Assembly: GCA_965263215.1 (NCBI GenBank) | Contig: OZ253663.1 | Location: 1,488,001 to 1,552,000, forward strand | DNA from: UBA1672 sp965263215 | GTDB taxonomy: Bacteria; Pseudomonadota; Alphaproteobacteria; Micavibrionales; Micavibrionaceae | DNA length: 64,000 nt | Reading direction: 5' to 3' | In this document: one piece after another, positions 52,540 to 61,576 of the stretch | Layout: every line of letters starts with the position of its first letter | Numbering within the stretch: position 1 is the stretch's first letter | Notes under the pieces: model-generated | Databases searched by the model: none | The model's input: the letters and a program-made list of their open reading frames with translations, nothing else | Told to the model about the DNA's origin: nothing | Translations under genes and position numbers: made by a program

Positions 52540-52827
52540 ATGTCTCTGGATAAAGAAACAGTCAAAAAAGTTGCCAATCTGGCAAGAATTCGAATGAACG
52601 ATGAAGAGTTAGAGCGCATGGCGCCGCAACTATCTAAAATCATAGGTTTTGTTGAGCAGCTAGGTGAAGTGGATACAGACAATGTAGAGCCGCTCGCGAA
52701 TGTTGTTGATATTACCTTGGCCCTACGTGAAGACGGTGTAACAGATGGTGATTGTGCAGGCAAGGTACTCGCCAATGCACCGGAAGAAACACAGGGGTAC
52801 TTCGTTGTGCCGAAGGTGGTCGAGTAA
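52540..52827 (+). CDS. gatC: Glutamyl-/aspartyl-tRNA amidotransferase subunit C
   Basis: 95 residues. KVANLARIRMNDEELERMAP, IIGFVEQLGEVDTDNVEPLA and LREDGVTDGD are all typical, and the C-terminal GYFVVPKVVE is the family ending. GatC holds GatA and GatB together in the complex that amidates Glu-tRNA(Gln)/Asp-tRNA(Asn). First gene of the gat group; a small membrane gene follows three bases later. Confidence 0.95.
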   Translation: MSLDKETVKKVANLARIRMNDEELERMAPQLSKIIGFVEQLGEVDTDNVEPLANVVDITLALREDGVTDGDCAGKVLANAPEETQGYFVVPKVVE

Positions 52828-52830
52828 GTC

Positions 52831-53082
52831 ATGGGTAAACACAATAATCTTAGAAACGAATCCGAAGCAAATAAACGCACTGTGCGTTTGATAATGTTGG
52901 TGTCAGGTTTGTTATTTGCCGTTCTTGGTGCTTTTTGTGCAGTCTCCCCTGATTCTGTAGTCGACCTGCTCAATATGGATGAAGATGTCGCGAGAACTTT
53001 AGGATTCGCCCTTATTTTTGTAGGACTTGTAGAAAGTCTTGTTATTCCCAAAATCTTATTTGGAAGTGTTGATAGAAAATGA
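52831..53082 (+). CDS. Small two-span membrane protein between gatC and gatA
   Basis: 83 residues. Two hydrophobic spans (about 19-40, LIMLVSGLLFAVLGAFCAV; and 56-74, LGFALIFVGLVESLVIP). Basic N- and C-termini suggest both ends in the cytosol. No family recognised. It is inserted between gatC and gatA with a four-base overlap (ATGA) to gatA, so it is translated with them. Confidence 0.7.
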   Translation: MGKHNNLRNESEANKRTVRLIMLVSGLLFAVLGAFCAVSPDSVVDLLNMDEDVARTLGFALIFVGLVESLVIPKILFGSVDRK

Positions 53083-54563
53083 CAAATTTAACTAACCTGA
53101 CCATTGCCGAAGCTTTAAACGGATTAAAGAACAAAGACTTTACGTCTGTGGAATTAACGCAAGCGCATATTGATGTGATGGTCGCACAAAAAGACTTGAA
53201 CGCCTATATCGTTGAAACGCCGGAGCTGGCATTAGAGCAAGCAAAAGCATCAGATACAAAGCGCGCATCTGGGGATGTTGGTATTCTGGAAGGGATTCCG
53301 CTCGGGATTAAGGATTTATTCTGTACGGAAAATGTACAGACCACTGCAGGTAGTAGAATCCTTGAAGGATTTAAACCGCAATATGAATCAACTGTGACGC
53401 AAAATCTGTTCAATAACGGTGCAGTAATGCTCGGTAAGACCAACCTTGATGAATTCGCAATGGGCTCATCCAATACGACGAGCTATTACGGCAACGTTCT
53501 TAACCCATGGAAACGAGATGGTGATAACGCGGATTTGGTTCCCGGTGGATCATCTGGTGGTTCGGCGGCGGCTGTGGCTGGTCGTTTATGTATGGGGGCA
53601 ACAGGAACGGATACAGGCGGCTCAATTCGTCAACCTGCATCGTTTTGTGGTATTGCGGGTATTAAGCCAACATATGGGCGTTGTTCACGCTGGGGAGTGG
53701 TGGCGTTCTCGTCTTCGTTGGATCAGGCTGGTACATTCGCACGTACAGTCGAAGATAATGCCTTGATGTTACAATCTATGGCAGGACATGACCCCAAAGA
53801 TAGTACGTCTGCCAATAAGGCTGTTCCTGATTTTGCTGCCGCGTTAGATGGAGATATTAAAGGCAAAACAATAGGCATCCCTAAAGAATACCGCGTTGAA
53901 GGCATGCCTGAGGAAATATTGAAGCTCTGGGAACAAGGTATTGAATGGCTACATAGTGCCGGTGCGAAAACCGTTGAGGTTAGTTTGCCACACACACATT
54001 ACGCGCTCGCTACATATTATATTATCGCCCCTGCTGAGGCGTCATCGAATTTGGCACGCTATGATGGTGTGCGTTATGGACATCGCGCCGATGAAAGTGA
54101 TTTGAAGGATATGTATGAAATCACCCGCGCTGAAGGCTTCGGGGATGAGGTGAAACGCCGTATTATGATTGGTACTTATGCTCTATCGTCCGGCTATTAC
54201 GATGCCTATTACATCAAGGCGCAAAAAGTGCGCAGGCTTATTTCGAACGATTTCCTAGAAGCATTCAAGCAATGTGATGCGTTGATTACTCCCACGGCAC
54301 CTTCTGCGGCTTTTGCGATTGGTGAAAATGAGGATGATCCGATTAAAATGTATCTAAACGATGTGTTTACGGTGCCTGCATCTCTCGCCGGTTTACCGGG
54401 AATGTCTGTTCCTGCCGGTGTCGATTCAGATGGATTACCACTGGGTCTGCAAGTTATAGGAAAACCATGGGATGAAGAAATGGTGTTTAAAGTTGCAGGT
54501 GTCATAGAAAATCTGGCACAATTCAAAGGCGTTCCACAAACTGTCTTAAAGGATGCTGCATGA
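53079..54563 (+). CDS. gatA: Glutamyl-/aspartyl-tRNA amidotransferase subunit A
   Basis: 494 residues. Amidase-signature motifs: Lys in GIPLGIKDLFCTEN, the Ser-cisSer region LVPGGSSGGSAAAVAGRLC and TDTGGSIRQPASFCG (catalytic Ser). It generates ammonia from glutamine for tRNA amidation. It overlaps the small membrane gene upstream and the secreted Cys-rich gene downstream by four bases each. Confidence 0.97.
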   Translation: MTNLTNLTIAEALNGLKNKDFTSVELTQAHIDVMVAQKDLNAYIVETPELALEQAKASDTKRASGDVGILEGIPLGIKDLFCTENVQTTAGSRILEGFKPQYESTVTQNLFNNGAVMLGKTNLDEFAMGSSNTTSYYGNVLNPWKRDGDNADLVPGGSSGGSAAAVAGRLCMGATGTDTGGSIRQPASFCGIAGIKPTYGRCSRWGVVAFSSSLDQAGTFARTVEDNALMLQSMAGHDPKDSTSANKAVPDFAAALDGDIKGKTIGIPKEYRVEGMPEEILKLWEQGIEWLHSAGAKTVEVSLPHTHYALATYYIIAPAEASSNLARYDGVRYGHRADESDLKDMYEITRAEGFGDEVKRRIMIGTYALSSGYYDAYYIKAQKVRRLISNDFLEAFKQCDALITPTAPSAAFAIGENEDDPIKMYLNDVFTVPASLAGLPGMSVPAGVDSDGLPLGLQVIGKPWDEEMVFKVAGVIENLAQFKGVPQTVLKDAA

Positions 54564-55213
54564 AAATGAAAACCCCCGCTTTTATTCTGAGCTTATTTGT
54601 TTGTTTCTTTTTTACAATAAACGTTAATGTTTACGCTCAAAGCCAATCCGAAGACGATAAGGTTCAATCATTAGGGGATATTTTGAATCCTAAAGCTGAT
54701 GACATGCTCGGGGCTAAAACTACACAGGACATGGCAAATATCTACTTCAAGAGATGCTTGAAAACAAAAACGCTGGCTTTTGATGACGAAGAAAAGGAAA
54801 TGTTGTGTGCATGTACATCAGCCAATATGGGGCAAGTGTTAACCGTGTCAGAATTTAACGTTATGCATGAAGATAACCTAAAAGGAAAAGATGCAAGGGG
54901 TAAAGTTATTGCCTTTGCTTACACTAAATGCACGGACTATGTTATTGAAAGTAAGCTGTACAACGATTGTATGGTCTCTCCAGTTTTGAAAAGTATCACA
55001 CGCGGGAAAAAGGATATTTGTGAATGTTCTGCAAAGGAATATGTCCAAAGAATTAACAAGGAAATGTCATACATCATTATGGAATCATTGAAGTATGACC
55101 CAATGACACTTAATCCGTTGGAGCGTTTCTTCACGACAACAAATTATGGTTATATGTCTGAACATTATACAAAGGCTTGTCGAGCGAAACTGCTTTATCA
55201 AAAGCACAATTAA
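54560..55213 (+). CDS. Secreted eight-cysteine protein between gatA and gatB
   Basis: 217 residues with a signal peptide (about 1-26, cleavage near VYAQ). Mature cysteines at residues 66, 83, 85, 124, 137, 154, 156 and 207 give C-x16-CxC-x38-C-x12-C-x16-CxC-x50-C, the same order as the secreted gene in the suf operon, with identical x12 and x16 gaps. Disulfides or metal binding in the periplasm are plausible. Its ATG overlaps the gatA stop (ATGA), so it is in the gat transcript although tRNA amidation is cytosolic. No named family recognised. Confidence 0.75.
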   Translation: MKMKTPAFILSLFVCFFFTINVNVYAQSQSEDDKVQSLGDILNPKADDMLGAKTTQDMANIYFKRCLKTKTLAFDDEEKEMLCACTSANMGQVLTVSEFNVMHEDNLKGKDARGKVIAFAYTKCTDYVIESKLYNDCMVSPVLKSITRGKKDICECSAKEYVQRINKEMSYIIMESLKYDPMTLNPLERFFTTTNYGYMSEHYTKACRAKLLYQKHN

Positions 55214-55237
55214 TGTACATAAAAGGAATTTCTTAAA

Positions 55238-56689
55238 ATGTCTCAAATGATACAAGGCGAAACTGGCGCGTGGGAAATCGTCATTGGAATGGAGGTTCAT
55301 GCGCAGATTATTGCAGAATCAAAGTTATTCTCAGGGGCTTCGACGGCCTTTGGCGCGGCTCCAAATTCTCAGGTGTCTTTGGTTGATGCCGCTATGCCGG
55401 GTATGTTGCCTGTTCTTAACAAAAAGTGCGTAGAGCAAGCTATTAAAACCGGCTTAGGCCTCAATGCAAAAATTAACAATCACTCAGTGTTTGCACGTAA
55501 AAACTATTTCTATCCTGATCTTCCGCAAGGCTATCAGATATCACAGTTTGAAGACCCAATCGTTGGGGAAGGAAAAATTGAGATTGATCTATCAGATGGT
55601 AGCGTTAAAGATATTGGCATTACACGCCTTCATCTTGAGCAGGATGCAGGGAAATCTGTTCATGATCAGCACCCGAAAAAGTCTTATGTCGATTTGAACC
55701 GTTCCGGTTGTGCGCTGATGGAAATCGTATCAGAGCCGGATATTCGAGGCTCCGAAGAAGCTGCCGCTTATATAACTAAAATTCGTATGATTTTGCGTTA
55801 TCTGGAAACTTGTGATGGAAATATGGATGAAGGCTCTATGCGCGCTGATGTGAATGTGTCCGTTCGTAAGCCCGGTGATGAGCTTGGCACACGCGCAGAA
55901 GTGAAAAACGTGAATTCAGTCAAGGCGGTACAGCAGGCCATTGATTTCGAAGCACGCCGTCAGGTCGAAATTTTAGAATCTGGAGGCTCCGTAGATCAGG
56001 AAACGCGTTTGTGGGATCCTGTGAAATTAGAGACACGCTCAATGCGCTCTAAAGAAGAAGCACATGATTATCGCTATTTCCCTGACCCTGACCTTCTGCC
56101 GCTCGAATTTGCGCAAGAATGGGTTAATGAGATTAAAGAAACTTTGCCGGAGCTTCCGGATGAGAAAAAGCATCGTTTTATGAATGATTTCGGATTGAGC
56201 GCTTATGATGCGAGTGTTCTTATCGCCGAACGTAGCCGTGCTGATTATTATGAAACAGTTGCATCAGGGCGTGACGCTAAGTTAGCGGCAAACTGGGTTA
56301 TTAATGAGTTACTCGGTATTTTGAATAAAAATGAAAAGACACTCGATGAAAGCCCCGTATCTGCAGAGCAGCTTGGCGGATTGATAGCACTTATCTCTGA
56401 TGACACAATCTCAGGGAAAATTGCGAAAGATGTGTTTCCTGAGATGTTTGTAACAGGAAAAAATGCTGATGTTATTGTTGAGGAAAAAGGCTTAAAACAG
56501 GTCACTGATACAGGTGCAATCGAAGCTATTATTGATGAAGTTATTGCAGAGAACCCCGATAATGTCGCCGCATATAAAGGCGGTAAAGATAAGTTATTTG
56601 GTTTCTTTGTTGGGCAAGTGATGAAAAAATCACAAGGGAAGGCAAATCCTGCGGCTGTAAATAAACTCTTGAAAGACAAACTAAGCTAA
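55238..56689 (+). CDS. gatB: Glutamyl-/aspartyl-tRNA amidotransferase subunit B
   Basis: 483 residues. EIVIGMEVHAQIIAESKLFS, FARKNYFYPDLPQGYQISQF, LHLEQDAGKS and SEEAAAYITKIR-type motifs are clear, with a C-terminal GatB/YqeY tail ending near KANPAAVNKLLKDKLS. It activates the misacylated tRNA and receives ammonia from GatA. Last gene of the gat group; tRNA-Ser follows. Confidence 0.97.
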   Translation: MSQMIQGETGAWEIVIGMEVHAQIIAESKLFSGASTAFGAAPNSQVSLVDAAMPGMLPVLNKKCVEQAIKTGLGLNAKINNHSVFARKNYFYPDLPQGYQISQFEDPIVGEGKIEIDLSDGSVKDIGITRLHLEQDAGKSVHDQHPKKSYVDLNRSGCALMEIVSEPDIRGSEEAAAYITKIRMILRYLETCDGNMDEGSMRADVNVSVRKPGDELGTRAEVKNVNSVKAVQQAIDFEARRQVEILESGGSVDQETRLWDPVKLETRSMRSKEEAHDYRYFPDPDLLPLEFAQEWVNEIKETLPELPDEKKHRFMNDFGLSAYDASVLIAERSRADYYETVASGRDAKLAANWVINELLGILNKNEKTLDESPVSAEQLGGLIALISDDTISGKIAKDVFPEMFVTGKNADVIVEEKGLKQVTDTGAIEAIIDEVIAENPDNVAAYKGGKDKLFGFFVGQVMKKSQGKANPAAVNKLLKDKLS

Positions 56690-56748
56690 GTTTTTAGTTT
56701 ACACCAAGTGATTTATAATTATATTCACTTATCTGTTATTGGCGTTGA

Positions 56749-56841
56749 GGAGACGTGGCCGAGTGGCTGAAGGCGCTCCCCTGCTAAGGGAGTATGGGGT
56801 TTATAGCCTCATCGAGGGTTCGAATCCCTCCGTCTCCGCCA
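56749..56841 (+). tRNA. tRNA-Ser(GCT)
   Basis: 93 bases including an encoded CCA. The acceptor arms GGAGACG (56749-56755) and CGTCTCC (56831-56837) are perfect complements. The anticodon loop CTGCTAA has anticodon GCT at 56783-56785, flanked by the CTCCC/GGGAG stem. The long variable arm and the T-loop GGTTCGAATCC complete a class II serine tRNA reading AGC/AGU. Confidence 0.97.
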
Positions 56842-56977
56842 GTATCTTCTTTGCTGGATTATTAGTTTCATTTTTTAGTTTTGGTGTTTACAAAAACGTT
56901 ATGTGTGAATATGCGCCCGTCTTTAGGAAAGAAGTTTTTATTAAAACCCAAAATAGAAGTTTAAAAAGAAATTACAT

Positions 56978-57002
56978 ACCATTGTAATTTAATGGTTTTT
57001 TT
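56978..57002 (+). terminator. Weak terminator-like hairpin after tRNA-Ser
   Basis: ACCATT (56978-56983) and AATGGT (56991-56996) form a 6-bp A/T-rich stem with a 7-base loop, followed by seven T. It lies 137 bases after the tRNA and may end its transcript. The rest of the 230-base gap to the adhesin gene is AT-rich and holds no gene I can support. Confidence 0.4.
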
Positions 57003-57072
57003 AATACTATTACTGCACTCACAAAAAAATCTGCGTACGTATGTCAACCATTAATTGTAAGTGCTGTGCTGT

Positions 57073-59679
57073 ATGCTGCAAGCTCGAGGTCTTGTCGTTC
57101 TTTTTTCCATTTTGTTTGGTATAATTATACCAACAAAGGATTTGTTTGCGCAATCATCCCAAATAAAACAATCGCTAAATCAGCTTCCATCGGCACTTTA
57201 TCTCTCTGACTTCAAAAACAAAAATGATGCAATGAGTATGTGGGAACGATACAAATCTCACGTCCCTATTTTATATTTATTCCAACCCTTTACGGTAAAC
57301 GCCCCATCATCAGGCAAAGTAAGCCTTATTGCGATGATTAATAAAGTTGATATACCGCCACGTGCGGCAAATCAGATTTTGCTGGATACTTGTGAGGCTA
57401 TCCAACAAAATGGGCACGCCTGCTCACAATTTCAATTGAATATGGGGGCTTTTGAAAAACGACCAACGCAGAGTATTGATCTAAACGCATCACAGCAAGG
57501 AAGCGGTAGTACTTCTGATCTTATGAGCTTGAATTTAGCAATTCCTCAACAAAGCACTGGTTCTAGCCAACAAACCTTCTCCCAAAAAGAGCGCCCCTCT
57601 TCCACAGACGACAACACCCATAATAACGAATTTAGTGAGGATTCAATTTCAAAGGCCGCGATGAGGGCCGCGTATGATCTCGTTAAAAATCGCTATGAGT
57701 CTGCTATTTATAGAGCGCAAATTGATGGGGCGGATGCTATTGATATACAGGTTGACGATGGCCTTGCCTTAACAAAAGATGCTTTAAGCACCGCAGCCGA
57801 ACGTGCCTTTGAAAAATTCTTACAAGAAAACTATAGAAATAATAATTTTGAGGGCCAAAGCTATGACGGGCTGCGCGGGTATTTCATTAAATCATTTAAA
57901 CAAGCTGCAACAACGTCAATAAAGTCAGTCGGTAAAAGCTTTGTTCGTGATCTTACATCGGATGGCGGATTTAGGTCTTTATCCATCAGAAGTGAAATCC
58001 TTAACGATATAGATGAAAACCTTGCCACTGCTCTTATTGATACCGGACTAAGTGCCGCTAAAAACTCGCAATATGCATTCCTTAGAAATCTTGAAGTTTC
58101 ATATAAAATACGTGAAGGGCTGAAACCTGAATATAGCGTCTTAACGCTACAGCCCATAGGAAGCTGGAGAGAAAACAAACATAATGTTTTTGCACAAGCG
58201 GCAATATCAAGAGAAGGTAAGCGAAATAATGTCTCTGCCGGTTTAGCTTATCGTTATATGCCATTATCCGAAGAATACGTTGTTGGTGCGAATGCCTTCC
58301 TTGATTATCAGCACCCGTTCGGACATCAACGCGCAAGTGTTGGGCTGGATTACCAAACAAGCCTTTGGGGGGCTTCAGCGAATTATTATAAAGGCCTGAC
58401 CAAGTGGAGAGATTCGAATACAGGGTTTGAAGAGCGCAGCTTAGACGGTCAGGATATTGAGTTGATGGGGCGCATGCCTTTCTTGCCTGCCCTGCAAGTA
58501 TCCGGGCGCGCTTATCGCTGGCAATCATTTGAACAAGATGACATCAAAGGCCAAGAGGTTCAGGTTGAATACTCCCCCGTTCCTGCTTTCACAATAGAAG
58601 CGTTGCTAAATGATGAAAATGGTAGAAATACAGAATTTGGGATGGGCGTACGTTACAATTATGTGTTTGGCGCACCTGATGAATATTTATATGACTGGAA
58701 CGAACAGTTCAGACAGAAATCCGCATCGGAATATATATTCAAAAAAGTACGTAGAGATAATAAAATCCGTGTAGAAGAACGCATTGACGCAGAATACGCA
58801 AACGCCAATTTAGTTGTACCCGGTTTGCTTGCAACATCACCTGTGAATGGTGCAACAGGGCAATCCGTCGGCATCAATGTAAGTTTTACGTTTGACCAAG
58901 ATGTACAGGCAGGCGCAGGCAACATTGTGTTTACCGATTTAACTGACGGATCTGACGATTTTACAATCCCTGTTGGTGATGCGCGGGTATCTATTGTAAA
59001 CGACACAGTAACAATTGATTTATCAGCGCAGCTTTTAGATTTTAGTACTAATTACGAAGTAACTTTTGCATCTGGTGTTTTTCAAGATTTATCAGGAAAC
59101 TCAGCTGCTTCACTAAATGTTGGTGACCTGAATTTCCAAACAGTTGTTGATCCAACGGCAGGTTTTGCCGCTGTTACTGTTTCGATGGCACCGGGCACAA
59201 CTTCTGGCAGCCACGAGAACGCACAAGATCCCGGAACGTGGAGAGCAATCATAGATGTTGGGGCAGCGCCAGATGGGGTCATTTTTGAATCAGGCGCAAC
59301 AGGTCAAGGAATAGCAGCAAGCTTCAGCGGCGCAAACTTAGTCTTTGGGGCTGGTGATGGCTCAAGCGCAGCAACAAATGGCGATACGATATTCGGAACC
59401 TATCCAATTGCCTCGATCCCTCAAGGGCGTCATCATTTTGTGTTTGTGGCTGATCCGGATGCGGCGGCGGAAATCGGCGTGTACATAGATGGAATACGTG
59501 TGATTACGGAAACAATCGTTGGGAGCATGCAAAGCGGTGAATGGGCAGGTACAAATGGCGCAGGTTATGGTCTTGTGAACAGCGCCATTCGGGTTGGCGT
59601 CGACACCAGTAATATCTCAGGTGCTACGTTAATCAGTAACCTCAATTTCTTCACGAATACAGTTCCTGCTGATTTTTAG
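57073..59679 (+). CDS. Inverse autotransporter (intimin/invasin-type) adhesin with Ig-like and LamG-like passenger
   Basis: About 868 residues from ATG 57073; the frame opens at a GTG at 57061, and neither start has a strong binding site. A signal peptide (QARGLVVLFSILFGIIIPTK) is followed by ~300 helical residues of unknown type, then a type Ve beta-barrel (about 360-560) with RNNVSAGLAYRYMP, GANAFLDYQHPFGHQRASVG, ANYYKGLTKWRDSNTGFEER and GQDIELMGRMPFLPALQVSG. A SbsA-type Ig-like domain follows (TSPVNGATGQSVGINVSFTF), then a concanavalin/LamG-like C-terminus (about 730-865, with GRHHFVFVADPDAAAEIGVY). It should be outer-membrane anchored with a surface-exposed C-terminal passenger. Confidence 0.88.
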   Translation: MLQARGLVVLFSILFGIIIPTKDLFAQSSQIKQSLNQLPSALYLSDFKNKNDAMSMWERYKSHVPILYLFQPFTVNAPSSGKVSLIAMINKVDIPPRAANQILLDTCEAIQQNGHACSQFQLNMGAFEKRPTQSIDLNASQQGSGSTSDLMSLNLAIPQQSTGSSQQTFSQKERPSSTDDNTHNNEFSEDSISKAAMRAAYDLVKNRYESAIYRAQIDGADAIDIQVDDGLALTKDALSTAAERAFEKFLQENYRNNNFEGQSYDGLRGYFIKSFKQAATTSIKSVGKSFVRDLTSDGGFRSLSIRSEILNDIDENLATALIDTGLSAAKNSQYAFLRNLEVSYKIREGLKPEYSVLTLQPIGSWRENKHNVFAQAAISREGKRNNVSAGLAYRYMPLSEEYVVGANAFLDYQHPFGHQRASVGLDYQTSLWGASANYYKGLTKWRDSNTGFEERSLDGQDIELMGRMPFLPALQVSGRAYRWQSFEQDDIKGQEVQVEYSPVPAFTIEALLNDENGRNTEFGMGVRYNYVFGAPDEYLYDWNEQFRQKSASEYIFKKVRRDNKIRVEERIDAEYANANLVVPGLLATSPVNGATGQSVGINVSFTFDQDVQAGAGNIVFTDLTDGSDDFTIPVGDARVSIVNDTVTIDLSAQLLDFSTNYEVTFASGVFQDLSGNSAASLNVGDLNFQTVVDPTAGFAAVTVSMAPGTTSGSHENAQDPGTWRAIIDVGAAPDGVIFESGATGQGIAASFSGANLVFGAGDGSSAATNGDTIFGTYPIASIPQGRHHFVFVADPDAAAEIGVYIDGIRVITETIVGSMQSGEWAGTNGAGYGLVNSAIRVGVDTSNISGATLISNLNFFTNTVPADF

Positions 59680-59763
59680 GCTGAGTGGGATGAGAAAGTG
59701 AAACCTTCCGCCTTCAATACTGTTGCCTGAAGAAACTTGCGATATCACAAATCTTAAACAATT

Positions 59764-61362
59764 TTAAACCGTTATTAAATTACCCGACGTTTCGAGTGTC
59801 TCTGCATCAAGGTTAGGTTGACTTGTGATGTAGCCGATGAGAACAAAATTATCTCCTCCGCCATCGACATCGATAGACATAGCACCATGAGCACCAGTTG
59901 AGCCTGCAGAGGTAAATGAGACAAAGTCGTTTATGGCATCGGTCAGTGGGTCATAACCAACCAATAGGTCAGAGATGTCTATTTTATCACCTTCCGAAAG
60001 GCTGAAATCTCTGATAATATCAATAAATCCAAATGTATCACTTGCGCCATACAGGAATGTATCTGCCCCCTCTTCACCGTACATGATGTCATTACCTGCA
60101 CCGCCATAAATGAGGTCATCCCCTTTTCCTGCATATAGCTTATTTGCGCCGTGATTGCCCGTAATTGAGTCGTTGTAGTTTGATCCATTGATGTTTTCGA
60201 TACTAATCAGAATATCACCTTCGGCGTCACCACCTGTGTTCACGCCGGTTTCTAAATTAACCGTCACACCTTCATCGGAGCGTGTATAGTTGGAGTAGTC
60301 GCTACCACTGCCGCCATCAATTGTATCTGCGCCAGCACTTCCTTCTAATTGGTCGTTTCCTGCAAGTCCCCAAATGTAGTTATCTGCGTCACTTCCATAG
60401 ATAAAGTCGCGATCACCTGCAATGTCACTGCCTATGACGTTTTCAATGGAAACGTATGTATCATCGTCTGCATCGCCAGCCCAGCCTATGCCTGCACCTA
60501 AGTTCAGTTTTACACGTAAAGCTGATTCACTGTAATCAACTGTATCTGTGCCGCCTTCACCATCGAAATGTTCGATGGCAGATGTCGCGATGAATGTATC
60601 ATCCGTATCTGGTATTAGCAGTGTTGTTAGATCATAAGTAGACGTGTCGCTAAAGATGATTTGCTCTACGATTTTATCTGGATCGCCTGAGTAGAAGTCT
60701 TTTACCGTAAGGCCGTTTGCCATCATGATTTCTAAATCATTACCGTTTTGTATAAAGGTAATATCACCGAGTGTTATGCCAGCGCCTAAAGATATTGTGT
60801 CAAAACCTGATGTTTCTGTAATGGTGTCATCGCCATCCCCAGTGTTATAAACGTATGTATCATCACCTGTTCCACCTGAAAGTTGGTCGTTGCCAGTTCC
60901 ACCGCTCAAGATGTCATTACCTGATGCGCCAAAGATATCATCATTATCGTCTTGTCCGTTAATCGTATCATGCCCAGGACCACCATGAAGTATGTCATCA
61001 CCCAAGCCACCTTCGATTAAATCATTACCCGCATTCGACCAAACAACATCGTTGCCTTCTGCGGTTTGAATGATTAAATCACCCAGAACGTGTGTATCAC
61101 TGGATAGTAAAAGAATGTCATCGCCCGGTGCAGGCAAGAAAATTTCTATGTTTTCGATAAGGAGATTACCAAGCTCATCTTCCAAGCGCCAAAATTGATC
61201 AAATGTAACGCCTAATGCAATGTCGTTCGTTCCAGGGCCGCCTGTTACCAATGTATCGTTAAGGTAATAAGTACCGTTTACTGATAGAATTTCACCCGTA
61301 TATGGGTTGATAAAATTTGAACTAATAGGTGTTAGCGTACCGATAATAAGATCGACAGTCAT
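59764..61362 (-). CDS. RTX-type calcium-binding secreted protein
   Basis: 532 residues, acidic, no signal peptide. Two blocks of hemolysin-type repeats occur: residues ~100-170 (GNDLIEGGLGDDILHGGPGH, SGNDILSGGTGNDQLSGGTG) and again near 400-450 (GKGDDLIYGGAGNDIMYGEE). Between them lie two longer repeats of the type VNLETGVNTGGDAEGDILIS. The C-terminus (DTFGFIDIIRDFSLSEGDKI onward) matches type I secretion targeting regions. It should be exported by an ABC/TolC system, not present in this window, and fold in extracellular Ca2+. Enzymatic activity is not apparent. Converges with the adhesin gene, 84 bases apart. Confidence 0.9.
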   Translation of the reverse strand: MTVDLIIGTLTPISSNFINPYTGEILSVNGTYYLNDTLVTGGPGTNDIALGVTFDQFWRLEDELGNLLIENIEIFLPAPGDDILLLSSDTHVLGDLIIQTAEGNDVVWSNAGNDLIEGGLGDDILHGGPGHDTINGQDDNDDIFGASGNDILSGGTGNDQLSGGTGDDTYVYNTGDGDDTITETSGFDTISLGAGITLGDITFIQNGNDLEIMMANGLTVKDFYSGDPDKIVEQIIFSDTSTYDLTTLLIPDTDDTFIATSAIEHFDGEGGTDTVDYSESALRVKLNLGAGIGWAGDADDDTYVSIENVIGSDIAGDRDFIYGSDADNYIWGLAGNDQLEGSAGADTIDGGSGSDYSNYTRSDEGVTVNLETGVNTGGDAEGDILISIENINGSNYNDSITGNHGANKLYAGKGDDLIYGGAGNDIMYGEEGADTFLYGASDTFGFIDIIRDFSLSEGDKIDISDLLVGYDPLTDAINDFVSFTSAGSTGAHGAMSIDVDGGGDNFVLIGYITSQPNLDAETLETSGNLITV

Positions 61363-61417
61363 GTTATTCCCCTTTTACACACACGTTATATACAAAAGTA
61401 TACACAGTTTGTAATAA

Positions 61418-61435
61418 TACATAAAATTTTATGTA
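61418..61435. repeat. 18-bp perfect palindrome upstream of the RTX gene
   Basis: TACATAAAATTTTATGTA is a perfect dyad. It lies 56 bases before the RTX start codon and about 140 before the divergent polymerase-like gene. The size and place suit a dimeric repressor or activator. The remaining gap (61363-61576) is AT-rich; a weak promoter-like pair TTGATA/TATACT (61511-61516, 61532-61537) with a short 15-base spacer points toward the polymerase gene. Confidence 0.45.
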
Positions 61436-61576
61436 AAATCAAAAGATTGCGCTAAGTTGCTGTTATTAAGTGAAAAAATGGAGGTTTGTTTTTTTGTGTT
61501 CTTAATTATATTGATAGCCCTATTATTGATCTATACTGTGCCCCTTTGTCCATCTTAAACAGATAATGTTGTCTTT

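Noticed and set aside
56739..56987. 82-codon frame across tRNA-Ser
   Set aside because: It reads through the tRNA sequence itself, including the long variable arm; not a protein gene.
56842..57060. Integrase or attachment-site repeat after tRNA-Ser
   Set aside because: No recombinase gene is in the following 7 kb and I could not find a second copy of the tRNA 3' end.
60800..61080. Repetitive DNA that could be mistaken for a repeat array or CRISPR
   Set aside because: The periodicity is nine codons-based, coding for GGxGxDxLx repeats of the RTX protein; no constant repeat/spacer structure.
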